Source: RUG11462 sp045539315 (GTDB lineage Bacteria > Bacillota > Clostridia > Oscillospirales > Acutalibacteraceae). From it: a stretch of DNA of 64,000 nt. Location of the stretch: positions 1 through 64,000 of the forward strand of contig JAZQFC010000031.1 in assembly GCA_045539315.1 (NCBI GenBank). The letters run 5' to 3'. A model generated the notes under the pieces. The model searched no databases and was not told where the DNA came from. It saw nothing but the letters and a program-made list of their open reading frames with translations. Below, piece by piece: positions 45,656 through 54,187 of this stretch. Both the position numbers and the translations under genes were made by a program. Numbering within the stretch: the stretch's first letter is position 1; each line of letters opens with the position of its first letter.

Positions 45656-46375
45656 TTACAAGCAACTAATATAGTTGTAAACAATTTTAAAAATATATGT
45701 TTTATTAATAAGATTAGGTGTAATAAAAAAGATTTCTTGATTAAACAATGGTAACAAAACAGAAATTAAACCAACCAAAGCAATCACTATAACTGCGCCT
45801 TTTAGTGCACCGATTAGCGCGCCTAAAAACTTGTTTGGTTTTTTGAAAATTGATTTATTAAACATATTGCCAAGTAATTTTGCAATAACTTTAACCAATA
45901 ATAATAAAATAATTAATAACAAAAGTGTCACAACAAATCGAATAGCAGATACAGCAATTGGTTTAATGATATTGTCACACACGGAAATTGCTATTTTTTG
46001 AATCTGGTTGTTTGCTTTATTTGTAGAATCAGACACATACTTTTTAATTGACTGCTTATTTAGTCCTGAATTTGAAGAAAAAATCAAAATATACGGTGGT
46101 ATTGAATCCCATATAGCCTCAACTTTTTCATCAATTGATTTGGTGGTTTCTTTTGAATTCTCTTCTAAAGTTTGTGAAACTGTATTAGCAACTGATGGCT
46201 TGATTTTTTCTTTATAGACATAATCAGCAGAATAATTTGCCGCGGAAAATGCAATAACAAAAGCTAAAACAAAACCAACAACTTCAATTATGGTTTTAAC
46301 AAAACCTTTTTTTGCGCCTAAAATGGCAAAAAGTACAACTAAACAAATAAGAACAATATCAAGGACAAAATTCAC
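45656..46375 (-). CDS. CvpA-family membrane protein
   Basis: A 239-aa protein with the CvpA topology. Paired N-terminal helices (about 3-20, 22-45) contain the GAKKGF loop. A polar extracellular region (about 50-125) has a YADYVYK segment. Two more helices (about 130-160 and 185-210) come before the end. The family was named after colicin V production but is widespread, and its molecular role is not settled. The gene is one base after the DUF5711 gene, so the two are coupled. Confidence 0.8.
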   Translation of the reverse strand: MNFVLDIVLICLVVLFAILGAKKGFVKTIIEVVGFVLAFVIAFSAANYSADYVYKEKIKPSVANTVSQTLEENSKETTKSIDEKVEAIWDSIPPYILIFSSNSGLNKQSIKKYVSDSTNKANNQIQKIAISVCDNIIKPIAVSAIRFVVTLLLLIILLLLVKVIAKLLGNMFNKSIFKKPNKFLGALIGALKGAVIVIALVGLISVLLPLFNQEIFFITPNLINKTYIFKIVYNYISCL

Positions 46376-46376
46376 A

Positions 46377-47711
46377 TTAGCCCTCCTTTATAAAATCAAC
46401 ACCTGATGAATAAAGAATCATAACACCATTTTCGCTTGCCGAAACTTTTGTTGCTCCATTATTAATATCAGAAGATTTTACTAATTTGCCTCTAAAATTA
46501 TATTCATTTACTTTTTCACTCAAAGTATAAACTTTGCCATTGCAAGCAGAAATATCTGAAATATTACCTTCGATTTCGAATTCTGCTTTTACTCTTCCTG
46601 ATTTAGATAACACATACACATTACCACTTTGAGAATTAGCATCAGCAGTATTATATAATAAAATATAATCATCAGAAACTTCAAATTTATTTAAAAATTC
46701 AGGATTATAAACTAAATTTCTTGAAGTCTTACCATTTCTTAAATTGAAATATTGCTTATTAGTAATAACGCAAACATCACGAGAATTTGAATATTCAACA
46801 AAATAAACAACTTCGTTTTTAAGTTCGATTTCAGAAACAATTTTTGTGCTATCGAGGTCATAAACACTGATTTTTGATACAAATTCTGCCTGTTTTGTTG
46901 AAAGCGAAACTATGCAAAGTTTATCACCATTTTCGCTGACAGTTACGCCTGAAACATAATTATTAGCAGAATGATATTTATAAATCTCATCGCCTTTTTT
47001 ATTATAAACAGTAACCAAAGCAACATCTTCTGTTCCTTCGGTCGCAATAGCATAAACACCACACTCAGAAATGTCTGCACAAATTATTGATGCGCTATTT
47101 TTTGTCTTTTTTGAAAATACTTCTTTTTTTGCATTTTCAATTTTATATCCTGAACCATTAACATCATATATAAGAGTTCTTACTTTCGAATTTCTAATAA
47201 TTGGTTCAGCAAATCCATGAATTCTGGAATATATCAAATTTCCGGTTTTGTTATAGCATTTTAATTCAGTTCCTGTTGTAACTAAAACACTTCCATTTGA
47301 ATATGTAACATCACCACCGGTATTATAATCATATGAAACAGGAAAACTCTCTCCCCTTTTTGATAAAGCAGAGTTTGTTTCAATATATTCAATAAAACCT
47401 GTTGGCGCATTTGCACATAACAAGACAATTGTAATTACGATAACAACCGCTACAACACAAACAACAAATTTAAAATTAATTTTAAAATCATTGTTATCCT
47501 TTTGACCTTTTAAAAGAGTTAAACCACTTGCTTTAAATTCATTAATTCTTTGATTTAAAGATTTTTTAGGGGTTGCCTCGCTTGTAGCACGAGCTTTTGG
47601 TCTTTTAAACGAACTCTTCATATTGTTAGCAGAATTCTGTTTTGATTTCATATTAAGTTTTTTATGAGGATTTTTACCTTTTCTTTTAATTGGTCTTCTT
47701 TTCTCTTGCAT
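46377..47711 (-). CDS. DUF5711-type membrane-anchored beta-propeller protein
   Basis: The protein is 444 aa. A Lys/Arg-rich cytoplasmic tail (1-75) precedes one transmembrane helix (about 82-102) and an extracellular part of repeated beta strands (about 115-440). The repeats are irregular blades, for example YSNGSVLVTTGTELKCYN, VTVSENGDKLCIVSLS and VYVLSKSGRVKAEFEI, suggesting a beta propeller. It resembles the DUF5711 family of Clostridia. No catalytic motif is visible. With the CvpA protein next to it, a cell-envelope role is likely. The function is unknown. Confidence 0.75.
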   Translation of the reverse strand: MQEKRRPIKRKGKNPHKKLNMKSKQNSANNMKSSFKRPKARATSEATPKKSLNQRINEFKASGLTLLKGQKDNNDFKINFKFVVCVVAVVIVITIVLLCANAPTGFIEYIETNSALSKRGESFPVSYDYNTGGDVTYSNGSVLVTTGTELKCYNKTGNLIYSRIHGFAEPIIRNSKVRTLIYDVNGSGYKIENAKKEVFSKKTKNSASIICADISECGVYAIATEGTEDVALVTVYNKKGDEIYKYHSANNYVSGVTVSENGDKLCIVSLSTKQAEFVSKISVYDLDSTKIVSEIELKNEVVYFVEYSNSRDVCVITNKQYFNLRNGKTSRNLVYNPEFLNKFEVSDDYILLYNTADANSQSGNVYVLSKSGRVKAEFEIEGNISDISACNGKVYTLSEKVNEYNFRGKLVKSSDINNGATKVSASENGVMILYSSGVDFIKEG

Positions 47712-47729
47712 AAAAACTCCAAAACAATT

Positions 47730-48464
47730 TTAATAATTTACTTTACTTAAAAACAAACCATTAGCAGGTGCAGTTGAACCAGCACGCTCACGCGATTTAG
47801 ATAAAATTATATCTACTATATCAGTAGCCTCAATTTTTCCAAGCGCAACAAAATACAAAGTGCCTGCCATAATTCTAACCATATTGTATAAAAAACCATC
47901 TGCCTCAACATAAAACACAACTGTATCGCCTTCACGCTTTACACCTGCATCTATTACGTTTCGAACAGTATCACTAACACTTGACCCACTTGCACAAAAA
48001 CCACTAAAATCATATTTTCCAATAAACTGTTTAGCCGCTTTATCAAGCAATTTTTCATCAAGTTTTTGTTTCATAAGCCAACTGTATTTTGAATAAAACG
48101 GGTCTCTTGTCACAGCATCATAAAAATAATATTCATATCTTTTTGATTTAACACTGTATCTTGAATGAAAGTCATCATCAACCAACTTACAGTCAAAAGC
48201 CGAAATATCTTGAGGTAGTTTAGTATTTATCGCTTTAACATATGCTTCAGAAGAAATATTTAAGTCTGAATCAAAATGAAAGCAATATTCCTTTGCATGA
48301 ACTCCGCTATCTGTTCTTGAGCAACCGGTAACATTAGGTCTTGTTCCCATCACACTTTCAAGCGCATCTTGAATTTGCTTTTGAACAGTATCAGCATTGT
48401 CTTGTACTTGCCACCCATGATAACAAGTTCCGTCATATTTTATTTTCATCAAATATCTTGACAT
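47730..48464 (-). CDS. truA: tRNA pseudouridine synthase A
   Basis: TruA (244 aa) makes pseudouridine at positions 38-40 of tRNA. The catalytic Asp52 lies in GCSRTDSGVHA. The N-terminal YDGTCYHGWQVQ and the later FYVEADGFLYNMVRIMAGTL motif are typical. Length is normal. It follows ecfT by 13 bases, and the ecfA1-ecfA2-ecfT-truA order is common in Firmicutes. Confidence 0.98.
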   Translation of the reverse strand: MSRYLMKIKYDGTCYHGWQVQDNADTVQKQIQDALESVMGTRPNVTGCSRTDSGVHAKEYCFHFDSDLNISSEAYVKAINTKLPQDISAFDCKLVDDDFHSRYSVKSKRYEYYFYDAVTRDPFYSKYSWLMKQKLDEKLLDKAAKQFIGKYDFSGFCASGSSVSDTVRNVIDAGVKREGDTVVFYVEADGFLYNMVRIMAGTLYFVALGKIEATDIVDIILSKSRERAGSTAPANGLFLSKVNY

Positions 48465-48477
48465 ACTAATTTATTCC

Positions 48478-49284
48478 TTAAAAATAAATATTAATCAATA
48501 TCACGCCTGCTAGTAAAACAATAAAGCAAATCAAAAACAAATAGTCTTTAAAACTGCTTTTCATTACATTTAATCTTGTTCTACCTTTGCCACCGTGATA
48601 ACATCTACATTCCATTGCATCTGCAAGTTCAGTTGCTCTTCTTATAGAACTTGCTAAAAGCGGAATCAAAATTGGAATAACTGCCTTTATTCTTTTGATA
48701 AGGTTACCCTCGTCCATATTAGCACCACGTGCTTTTTGAGCATTCATAATTTTGCTAGTTTCTTCAATTAAAGTTGGAATAAACCTCAAAGCAATTGTCA
48801 TCATCATAGCAAATGTGTGAGTGTTAATTCCAATTTTTGATAAAGGCGAAAGAATGCTCTCTATTGCATCGGTAAGCGAAGTTGGTGTAGTAGTATATGT
48901 CAAAGCAGAACTTATTATCAACAACAAGAAAATTCTAATTGAAATAAAAATTGCTTTTTCAATACCACCACTATAAATCTCTATTTTCCAAACACTTACT
49001 AAAAGTTCTCCTGTTTTAATAAAGAAAAGATTTATAATCGCAGTTAAAATAACAAAAAACCAAATAGATTTTATTGTTTTTAAATACATTTTAACAGGTA
49101 TTTTTGATAACAACATCAAAAGTAATGTTGCAAACATAACTAATCCTAAAGAATAAAAATTATTAGCAATAAACGCTACAATTATAAAGGAAAATGTTAA
49201 AACTAGTTTGAATCTTGCATCTAATTTATGAATAATCGAATTTATTGGATAATATTGACCAAAAGTTATATTATTGAGCATCAC
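48478..49284 (-). CDS. ecfT: ECF transporter transmembrane component EcfT
   Basis: EcfT (268 aa) is the shared membrane subunit of group II energy-coupling factor vitamin transporters. Five or so hydrophobic segments lie in 25-160 and 240-265. The two cytoplasmic coupling motifs with the Ala-Arg-Gly signature are represented by AQKARGAN and the later RATELADAMECRCY. It overlaps ecfA2 by four bases. No substrate-binding S subunit is present, as expected for the general module. Confidence 0.95.
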   Translation of the reverse strand: MMLNNITFGQYYPINSIIHKLDARFKLVLTFSFIIVAFIANNFYSLGLVMFATLLLMLLSKIPVKMYLKTIKSIWFFVILTAIINLFFIKTGELLVSVWKIEIYSGGIEKAIFISIRIFLLLIISSALTYTTTPTSLTDAIESILSPLSKIGINTHTFAMMMTIALRFIPTLIEETSKIMNAQKARGANMDEGNLIKRIKAVIPILIPLLASSIRRATELADAMECRCYHGGKGRTRLNVMKSSFKDYLFLICFIVLLAGVILINIYF

Positions 49285-50144
49285 TTATTCCCCCTTTTTT
49301 CAAAGAGTTCTAAAAGTGCTTCATACGCTTTATCAACAGTATAAATACCTTTTGGAATATCAATGCCTTTTTCACGAAGACCTAAAACAACCTTTGTGAT
49401 ATGCGGAATATTCAAACCCTTTTCATGCAGCCAATCGCCGTGCTCGTAAACTTTATCAACAGTATCAAACATAACCGCTTCGCTATCATTCATAACGAGA
49501 ACTTTATCAGCAACTTTTGCAACATCTTCCATAGAATGAGAAACCAACAAAACAGTAGTTCCAATTTCTTTTCTAAATTTACTTATTCTTTCAAGAATGG
49601 TATCTCTGCCAATCGGATCAAGCCCTGCAGTAGGCTCATCTAAAATCAAAACTTCAGGTTTCATAGCCAATACACCCGCAAGAGCCGCCCTGCGTTTTTG
49701 ACCACCAGACAAATCAAATGGTGACTTATCTAAAACATCACTTGATAAACCAACATAATGAGCCGCCATTTCAACTCTATCGCGAATTTCAACTTCAGAA
49801 AGCCCCATATTTCTCGGACCAAAAGCAATATCTTCTTTAACAGTTGAATCAAATAATTGATATTCAGGATATTGAAAAACAAGACCAACTTTAAAGCACA
49901 AGTCTTTCATACATATACCATTTCCCCATATATCCTGCCCATTAAACAAAACTTTACCGGAAGTAGGTTTTATAAGTCCGTTAAAATGTTGAACTAAAGT
50001 TGACTTGCCAGAACCTGTATGACCAATAATTCCAACAAAGTCGCCTTTTTCAATCTCAATATTAATATTTTTAAGCGCCGCCATTTCAAAAGGCGTGTCT
50101 TCAGAATAGACAAAATTAAGATTTTCTGTTTTTAAAATTGACAA
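49281..50144 (-). CDS. ecfA2: ECF transporter ATPase EcfA2 (TTG start)
   Basis: An ABC ATPase (287 aa) of the energy-coupling factor module. The start is TTG 50142-50144, seven bases past GGAGG (50152-50156). An ATG further up lies in ecfA1 and would add 13 odd residues. Walker A GHTGSGKS, Q-loop FQYPEYQLFD, signature LSGGQKRR, Walker B VLILDEPTAGLD and the switch His in LVSHSMED are all intact. It pairs with EcfA1 and is coupled to ecfT by a 4-base overlap. Confidence 0.95.
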   Translation of the reverse strand: MSILKTENLNFVYSEDTPFEMAALKNINIEIEKGDFVGIIGHTGSGKSTLVQHFNGLIKPTSGKVLFNGQDIWGNGICMKDLCFKVGLVFQYPEYQLFDSTVKEDIAFGPRNMGLSEVEIRDRVEMAAHYVGLSSDVLDKSPFDLSGGQKRRAALAGVLAMKPEVLILDEPTAGLDPIGRDTILERISKFRKEIGTTVLLVSHSMEDVAKVADKVLVMNDSEAVMFDTVDKVYEHGDWLHEKGLNIPHITKVVLGLREKGIDIPKGIYTVDKAYEALLELFEKRGNK

Positions 50145-50146
50145 TT

Positions 50147-50980
50147 TTATGCCTCCAAAGCCTTGGATATAACTTCTACGCATTCATCCGTATGAAGAAT
50201 GCTATCATCGAATGCTATTCCTGCTTTTTTTAATTTATAAATTAACTCGGTAGGTTGAGGAACATCAAGACCTACGCTTTTTAATAATTCTACTTGATTA
50301 AATACTTTTTCAGGTTTGCCATCAGCGATAATCTTACCTGAATCCATAACAACAACTCTGTCTGCTTTTGCTGCCTCGTCCATATAATGAGTAATCAAAA
50401 CAACAGTTTTATTCATTTCTTTATTTAATTTAGAAATGATATTCATAACATCTTTTCTGCCTCTAGGGTCAAGCATCGCAGTAGGTTCATCAAACACAAC
50501 ACATTCAGGTTGCATAGCAAGAATTCCTGCAATTGCAATTCTTTGTTTTTGCCCACCGGAAAGTCTATGCGTTTCATGTCTTATATAATCAGTCATTCCA
50601 ACTGCGTCAAGAGACTCATCAACTCTTTTTCGAAGTTCATCTCTTGAAAGTCCTAGATTTTCAGGTCCAAAAGCAACATCTTCTTCAACAATCGTTGCAA
50701 CTATCTGATTATCAGGATTTTGAAAAACAAGACCAACTTTATTACGAATTTCAATTGACTTATTTTCATCTGATGTATCAATGCCATCAACAAAAACCTT
50801 GCCTTTATCAGGTAAATTAAGGCCATTAAAAAGTTTTGCTAATGTCGACTTACCAGAACCATTATGACCTAAAATAGCAACAAAAGAACCTTTTTCAATA
50901 TCAATAGAAAAATCATTTAAAACTTCATCGCTATCTATTTCATACGAAAAATCTACATTTTTTACTTCAATAAAATTCAA
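50147..50980 (-). CDS. ecfA1: ECF transporter ATPase EcfA1
   Basis: An ABC ATPase (277 aa). Walker A is GHNGSGKS, the Q-loop FQNPDNQIVA, the signature LSGGQKQR, Walker B CVVFDEPTAMLD and the switch His in LITHYMDE. It forms a heterodimer with EcfA2 that drives vitamin uptake with EcfT and interchangeable S subunits. It lies between the methyltransferase gene and ecfA2, and its stop is two bases before the ecfA2 TTG. Confidence 0.96.
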   Translation of the reverse strand: MNFIEVKNVDFSYEIDSDEVLNDFSIDIEKGSFVAILGHNGSGKSTLAKLFNGLNLPDKGKVFVDGIDTSDENKSIEIRNKVGLVFQNPDNQIVATIVEEDVAFGPENLGLSRDELRKRVDESLDAVGMTDYIRHETHRLSGGQKQRIAIAGILAMQPECVVFDEPTAMLDPRGRKDVMNIISKLNKEMNKTVVLITHYMDEAAKADRVVVMDSGKIIADGKPEKVFNQVELLKSVGLDVPQPTELIYKLKKAGIAFDDSILHTDECVEVISKALEA

Positions 50981-50998
50981 AGATTTTCACCTTTCATT

Positions 50999-51865
50999 TT
51001 AATTTATATTAGCAAAAGCACTTGAGCCACAAGGCAACACATACCCTGTATCAGTAACAGGCAAACCTATTTCATCACAAGAAATATTGCCTTTTCTGTT
51101 TTTCATAACTGTAACACCAAGTACATATTCCATAACCGCAGGAGAAAGCCCTGCTGTATAAGAGTTAATAAGAAAGAACTTTGCGTCCTTGTCTAAAATT
51201 TCATTACAAAGAGAAACTAAATCAAAGATTTCATCTTCAATTTTCCAAACCTCACCGCCAGGTCCTCTGCCATATGATGGTGGGTCCATAATAATACCGT
51301 GATATTTTTTACCTCTGCGAATTTCTCTTTCAACAAATTTCTTGCAGTCATCAACAAGCCATCTTATAGGCTTATCAGACAAATTTGATGCTTTAGCATT
51401 ATCTTTTGCCCAAGCAACCATACCTTTAGATGCATCAACGTGAGTAACTTCTGCACCTGCTGCAGCACAAGCAAGCGTTGCGCCACCTGTATATGCGAAA
51501 AGATTAAGCACTTTAAAAGGCTTTTCACTTTTCTTTATTATGTCCGACATTTTGTCCCAATTGACTGCCTGTTCAGGAAAAAGTCCTGTATGTTTAAAAC
51601 CCATTGGTTTTAAATTAAAAGTCAAATCTCTATATTTAATACTCCAAACATCAGGCACAGCAGAATATTTTTCCCATCTGCCACCACCTGTTTTACTTCT
51701 TAAATATCTTGCGTTTGCTTTTTTCCAACGAGGGTCTTTTCTCTCTGTTTTAAAAATTGCTTGTGGGTCAGGTCTGATTAAAATTATATCTCCCCAACGC
51801 TCTAATCGCTCACCGAACGAACAATCAAGCAATTCATAATCTTTCCAATCTTTTGAATATCTCAA
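50999..51865 (-). CDS. Class I SAM-dependent methyltransferase (RlmI/RlmK-like)
   Basis: A 288-aa Rossmann-fold methyltransferase. SAM-binding motif I is LNLFAYTGGATLACAAAG, the acidic motif II HVDASKG, and motif IV IIMDPPSYGRGP. The DPPSY core and the overall order resemble the C-terminal half of RlmI/RlmK 23S rRNA methyltransferases, without the PUA domain. The target is unknown and may be rRNA. It sits between ruvB and ecfA1. Confidence 0.85.
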   Translation of the reverse strand: MRYSKDWKDYELLDCSFGERLERWGDIILIRPDPQAIFKTERKDPRWKKANARYLRSKTGGGRWEKYSAVPDVWSIKYRDLTFNLKPMGFKHTGLFPEQAVNWDKMSDIIKKSEKPFKVLNLFAYTGGATLACAAAGAEVTHVDASKGMVAWAKDNAKASNLSDKPIRWLVDDCKKFVEREIRRGKKYHGIIMDPPSYGRGPGGEVWKIEDEIFDLVSLCNEILDKDAKFFLINSYTAGLSPAVMEYVLGVTVMKNRKGNISCDEIGLPVTDTGYVLPCGSSAFANIN

Positions 51866-51880
51866 ATCTAACTCCTAAAT

Positions 51881-52909
51881 TTAAAAAGTAATTTGACCGT
51901 TTTTAGTAAGTCCCAAATGTTTATATGCTAAATCGGTCACACATCTGCCACGAGCAGTACGTGACAAAAAACCAATTTGCATTAAATACGGTTCATAAAC
52001 ATCTTCAATAGTAACAGTTTCTTCGTTTAGCGCTGCTGCTAATGTTTCCAAACCAACAGGTCCACCGTTATAAGTGTTAATGATGATATTTAATAATCTT
52101 CTATCAAATTCATCAAGTCCTAATTCATCAATTTCAAATCTATTAAGCGCATATGTTGCAACTTCTTCAGTAATTACGCCATCATACTCAACTTCTGCAA
52201 CATCACGAACACGCTTTAAAAGTCTGTTTGCAATTCTTGGTGTACCTCTTGAGCGTGATGCAATTTCCAAAGCACCATCATGAGTAATATCAACACCCAA
52301 AATACCCGCAGAACGAGTTACAATATCACCTAATTCTTCTGGTGTGTATAATTCAAGACGAAGTAATATACCAAATCTATCTCTCAAAGGCGCAGTTAAC
52401 TGACCAGAACGAGTAGTAGCACCGATAAGGGTAAATTTAGGTAAATCAAGTCTTATTGACCTTGCAGAAGGACCTTTGCCAATGATAATATCAAGGCTAT
52501 AATCCTCCATAGCAGGATATAAAATCTCTTCAACCGAGCGAGAAAGACGATGAATTTCATCAATAAACAAAACATCACCTGGTTGCAAATTAGTAAGAAG
52601 TGCTGCCAAATCGCCTTGCTTTTCAATGGCAGGACCACTTGTAACTCTTAAATTAACACCCATTTCATTTGCAACAATACCGGCTAAAGTTGTTTTACCA
52701 AGACCCGGAGGGCCATAAAGCAAAACATGGTCAAGCGACTCTCCTCTACCCTTTGATGCGCTCATATATATCGAAAGATTCTCTTTAACTTTTGTCTGAC
52801 CAATATATTCATCAATGGTTTTTGGTCTTAAAGAAACCTCAATTTCAGCATCAGCGTTTTCAGAAAACTCTGTTGCTACAATTCTGTTTTCAAAATCCAT
52901 TTCGTTCAT
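51881..52909 (-). CDS. ruvB: Holliday junction DNA helicase RuvB
   Basis: RuvB (342 aa) is the AAA+ motor of branch migration. Walker A is GPPGLGKT, Walker B LFIDEIHRL, sensor I GATTRSG and the arginine finger region APLRDRFG. The C-terminal winged helix contains RTARGR. It follows ruvA by 16 bases, completing ruvC-ruvA-ruvB. Confidence 0.99.
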   Translation of the reverse strand: MNEMDFENRIVATEFSENADAEIEVSLRPKTIDEYIGQTKVKENLSIYMSASKGRGESLDHVLLYGPPGLGKTTLAGIVANEMGVNLRVTSGPAIEKQGDLAALLTNLQPGDVLFIDEIHRLSRSVEEILYPAMEDYSLDIIIGKGPSARSIRLDLPKFTLIGATTRSGQLTAPLRDRFGILLRLELYTPEELGDIVTRSAGILGVDITHDGALEIASRSRGTPRIANRLLKRVRDVAEVEYDGVITEEVATYALNRFEIDELGLDEFDRRLLNIIINTYNGGPVGLETLAAALNEETVTIEDVYEPYLMQIGFLSRTARGRCVTDLAYKHLGLTKNGQITF

Positions 52910-52925
52910 AATTATTCCTCGTTAA

Positions 52926-53522
52926 TTAAAACAAATATTTTAATGCGTCTTTAATAATTTGCTCTGTATCTTTTGTTAAATCACATTTTTCAACTGCTTT
53001 TGATGCTTCTGACTGTGAATATCCAAGAGACTGCAAAGCAGAAATTGCTTCGCTTTTATAATTAGAATTAGCGCCGCTTGATACAATATCACTACTATCA
53101 ATTCCATTATCCGAAACCGAAACACCGACTTTATCTTTAAGTTCAAGCACTATTCTTTGAGCGACTTTTGGACCTACACCTTGAGCACGAGTCAAAGTTT
53201 TAGCGTCCCCCATAGAAACTGCTGAACAAAAAGCCTCTGGTGTAAGTTCAGATAAAATACTTATTGCTGCTTTTGGCCCAACACCATTAACAGTAATAAG
53301 AAGTTTAAACGCTTCTAACTCCTCTTTTGTAATAAACCCAAACAAATCAACTGCATCTTCCCTAACATTCATATAAGTGAAAAGAAAAACATCTTTGTTT
53401 AAGTCAGGTAATTGTCTTAAAGTGTTATAAGTTACTCTACAACCATAACCTACACCTGCACATTCTACAACTGCAGTAGTAGGGTCTGTATAAGTTAATT
53501 TTCCGTTTAATGAATAAATCAT
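52926..53522 (-). CDS. ruvA: Holliday junction DNA helicase RuvA
   Basis: RuvA (198 aa) binds four-way junctions and guides RuvB. It has the N-terminal OB fold (MIYSLNGKLTYTDP), two helix-hairpin-helix motifs (LLITVNGVGPKAAISIL and LTRAQGVGPKVAQRIVLELKDKV), an acidic-free linker and a C-terminal RuvB-binding three-helix domain (about 148-198). Length is normal. Confidence 0.98.
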   Translation of the reverse strand: MIYSLNGKLTYTDPTTAVVECAGVGYGCRVTYNTLRQLPDLNKDVFLFTYMNVREDAVDLFGFITKEELEAFKLLITVNGVGPKAAISILSELTPEAFCSAVSMGDAKTLTRAQGVGPKVAQRIVLELKDKVGVSVSDNGIDSSDIVSSGANSNYKSEAISALQSLGYSQSEASKAVEKCDLTKDTEQIIKDALKYLF

Positions 53523-53534
53523 AGTTTTACTCCA

Positions 53535-54035
53535 TTATCTTAAATTTTTAAGTTTTTCAGTGAGCGAGCCTGCCGAATGAGCATGACAAATTGCAACTGC
53601 AAGAGCGTCAGCGGTATCATCAGGTTTAGGGACTTTTTGCAAATTAAGCAACATTCTTGTCATTTCCTGAACTTGCTGTTTAACTGCTTTACCATAACCT
53701 GTTACTGCTTGTTTAACTTGCAAAGGAGTATATTCTGCAATATCAAGACCTCTTTGCTTTGCGGCTAGTAAACAAACACCTCTTGCCTCGGCTACTCCAA
53801 TAGCAGTAGTTGCGTTTGTATTAAAGAACAATTTTTCAATTGATAAAGCATCAGGTTTATAAGTATCCATCACACCACAAAGTTGATTATAAATTTGCAA
53901 AAGACGGTCATTTAAATCATCATCTTTAGAAGTTGTGATAGCGCCATAATCTAAAACTCTAAACTTGTTTGCTTTATATTCAATTACACCATAGCCTACA
54001 ATTGCATAGCCAGGGTCAAGACCAAAAATAATCAT
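53535..54035 (-). CDS. ruvC: Holliday junction resolvase RuvC
   Basis: RuvC (166 aa) cuts Holliday junctions symmetrically. The start is ATG 54033-54035 (MIIFGLDPGYAIVGYG), with SD AAAGGGA just upstream. The longer frame adds 20 residues without SD. Catalytic acids are visible as Asp7, Glu in SIEKLFF and the C-terminal DDTADALAVAICHAH pair. It is first in the operon running to clpE, with a promoter at 54084-54112. Confidence 0.98.
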   Translation of the reverse strand: MIIFGLDPGYAIVGYGVIEYKANKFRVLDYGAITTSKDDDLNDRLLQIYNQLCGVMDTYKPDALSIEKLFFNTNATTAIGVAEARGVCLLAAKQRGLDIAEYTPLQVKQAVTGYGKAVKQQVQEMTRMLLNLQKVPKPDDTADALAVAICHAHSAGSLTEKLKNLR

Positions 54036-54083
54036 ACTTTCCCTTTCAAAGCACAAAATTATGCCAATATACATTACCAAGCA

Positions 54084-54112
54084 ATTATACCACAAATTCT
54101 TATAAAACGCAA
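54084..54112 (-). promoter_or_regulatory. Promoter of the ruvC-clpE operon
   Basis: -35 TTGCGT (54107-54112), 17-base spacer and perfect -10 TATAAT (54084-54089) with an extended TGG before it. Confidence 0.85.
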
Positions 54113-54150
54113 TGAATTTTCTTAAAATTCAAATAATTTTAACAAACAAA

Positions 54151-54185
54151 AATGCCTTAACACCAATTTTTAGTGTTAAGGCATT
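54151..54185 (-). terminator. Terminator after the GH5-dockerin operon
   Basis: The 13-bp perfect stem AATGCCTTAACAC / GTGTTAAGGCATT has a 9-nt loop. It lies directly after the dockerin gene stop, followed by TTTTTGTTTG on the minus strand. Confidence 0.9.
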
Positions 54186-54187
54186 AA

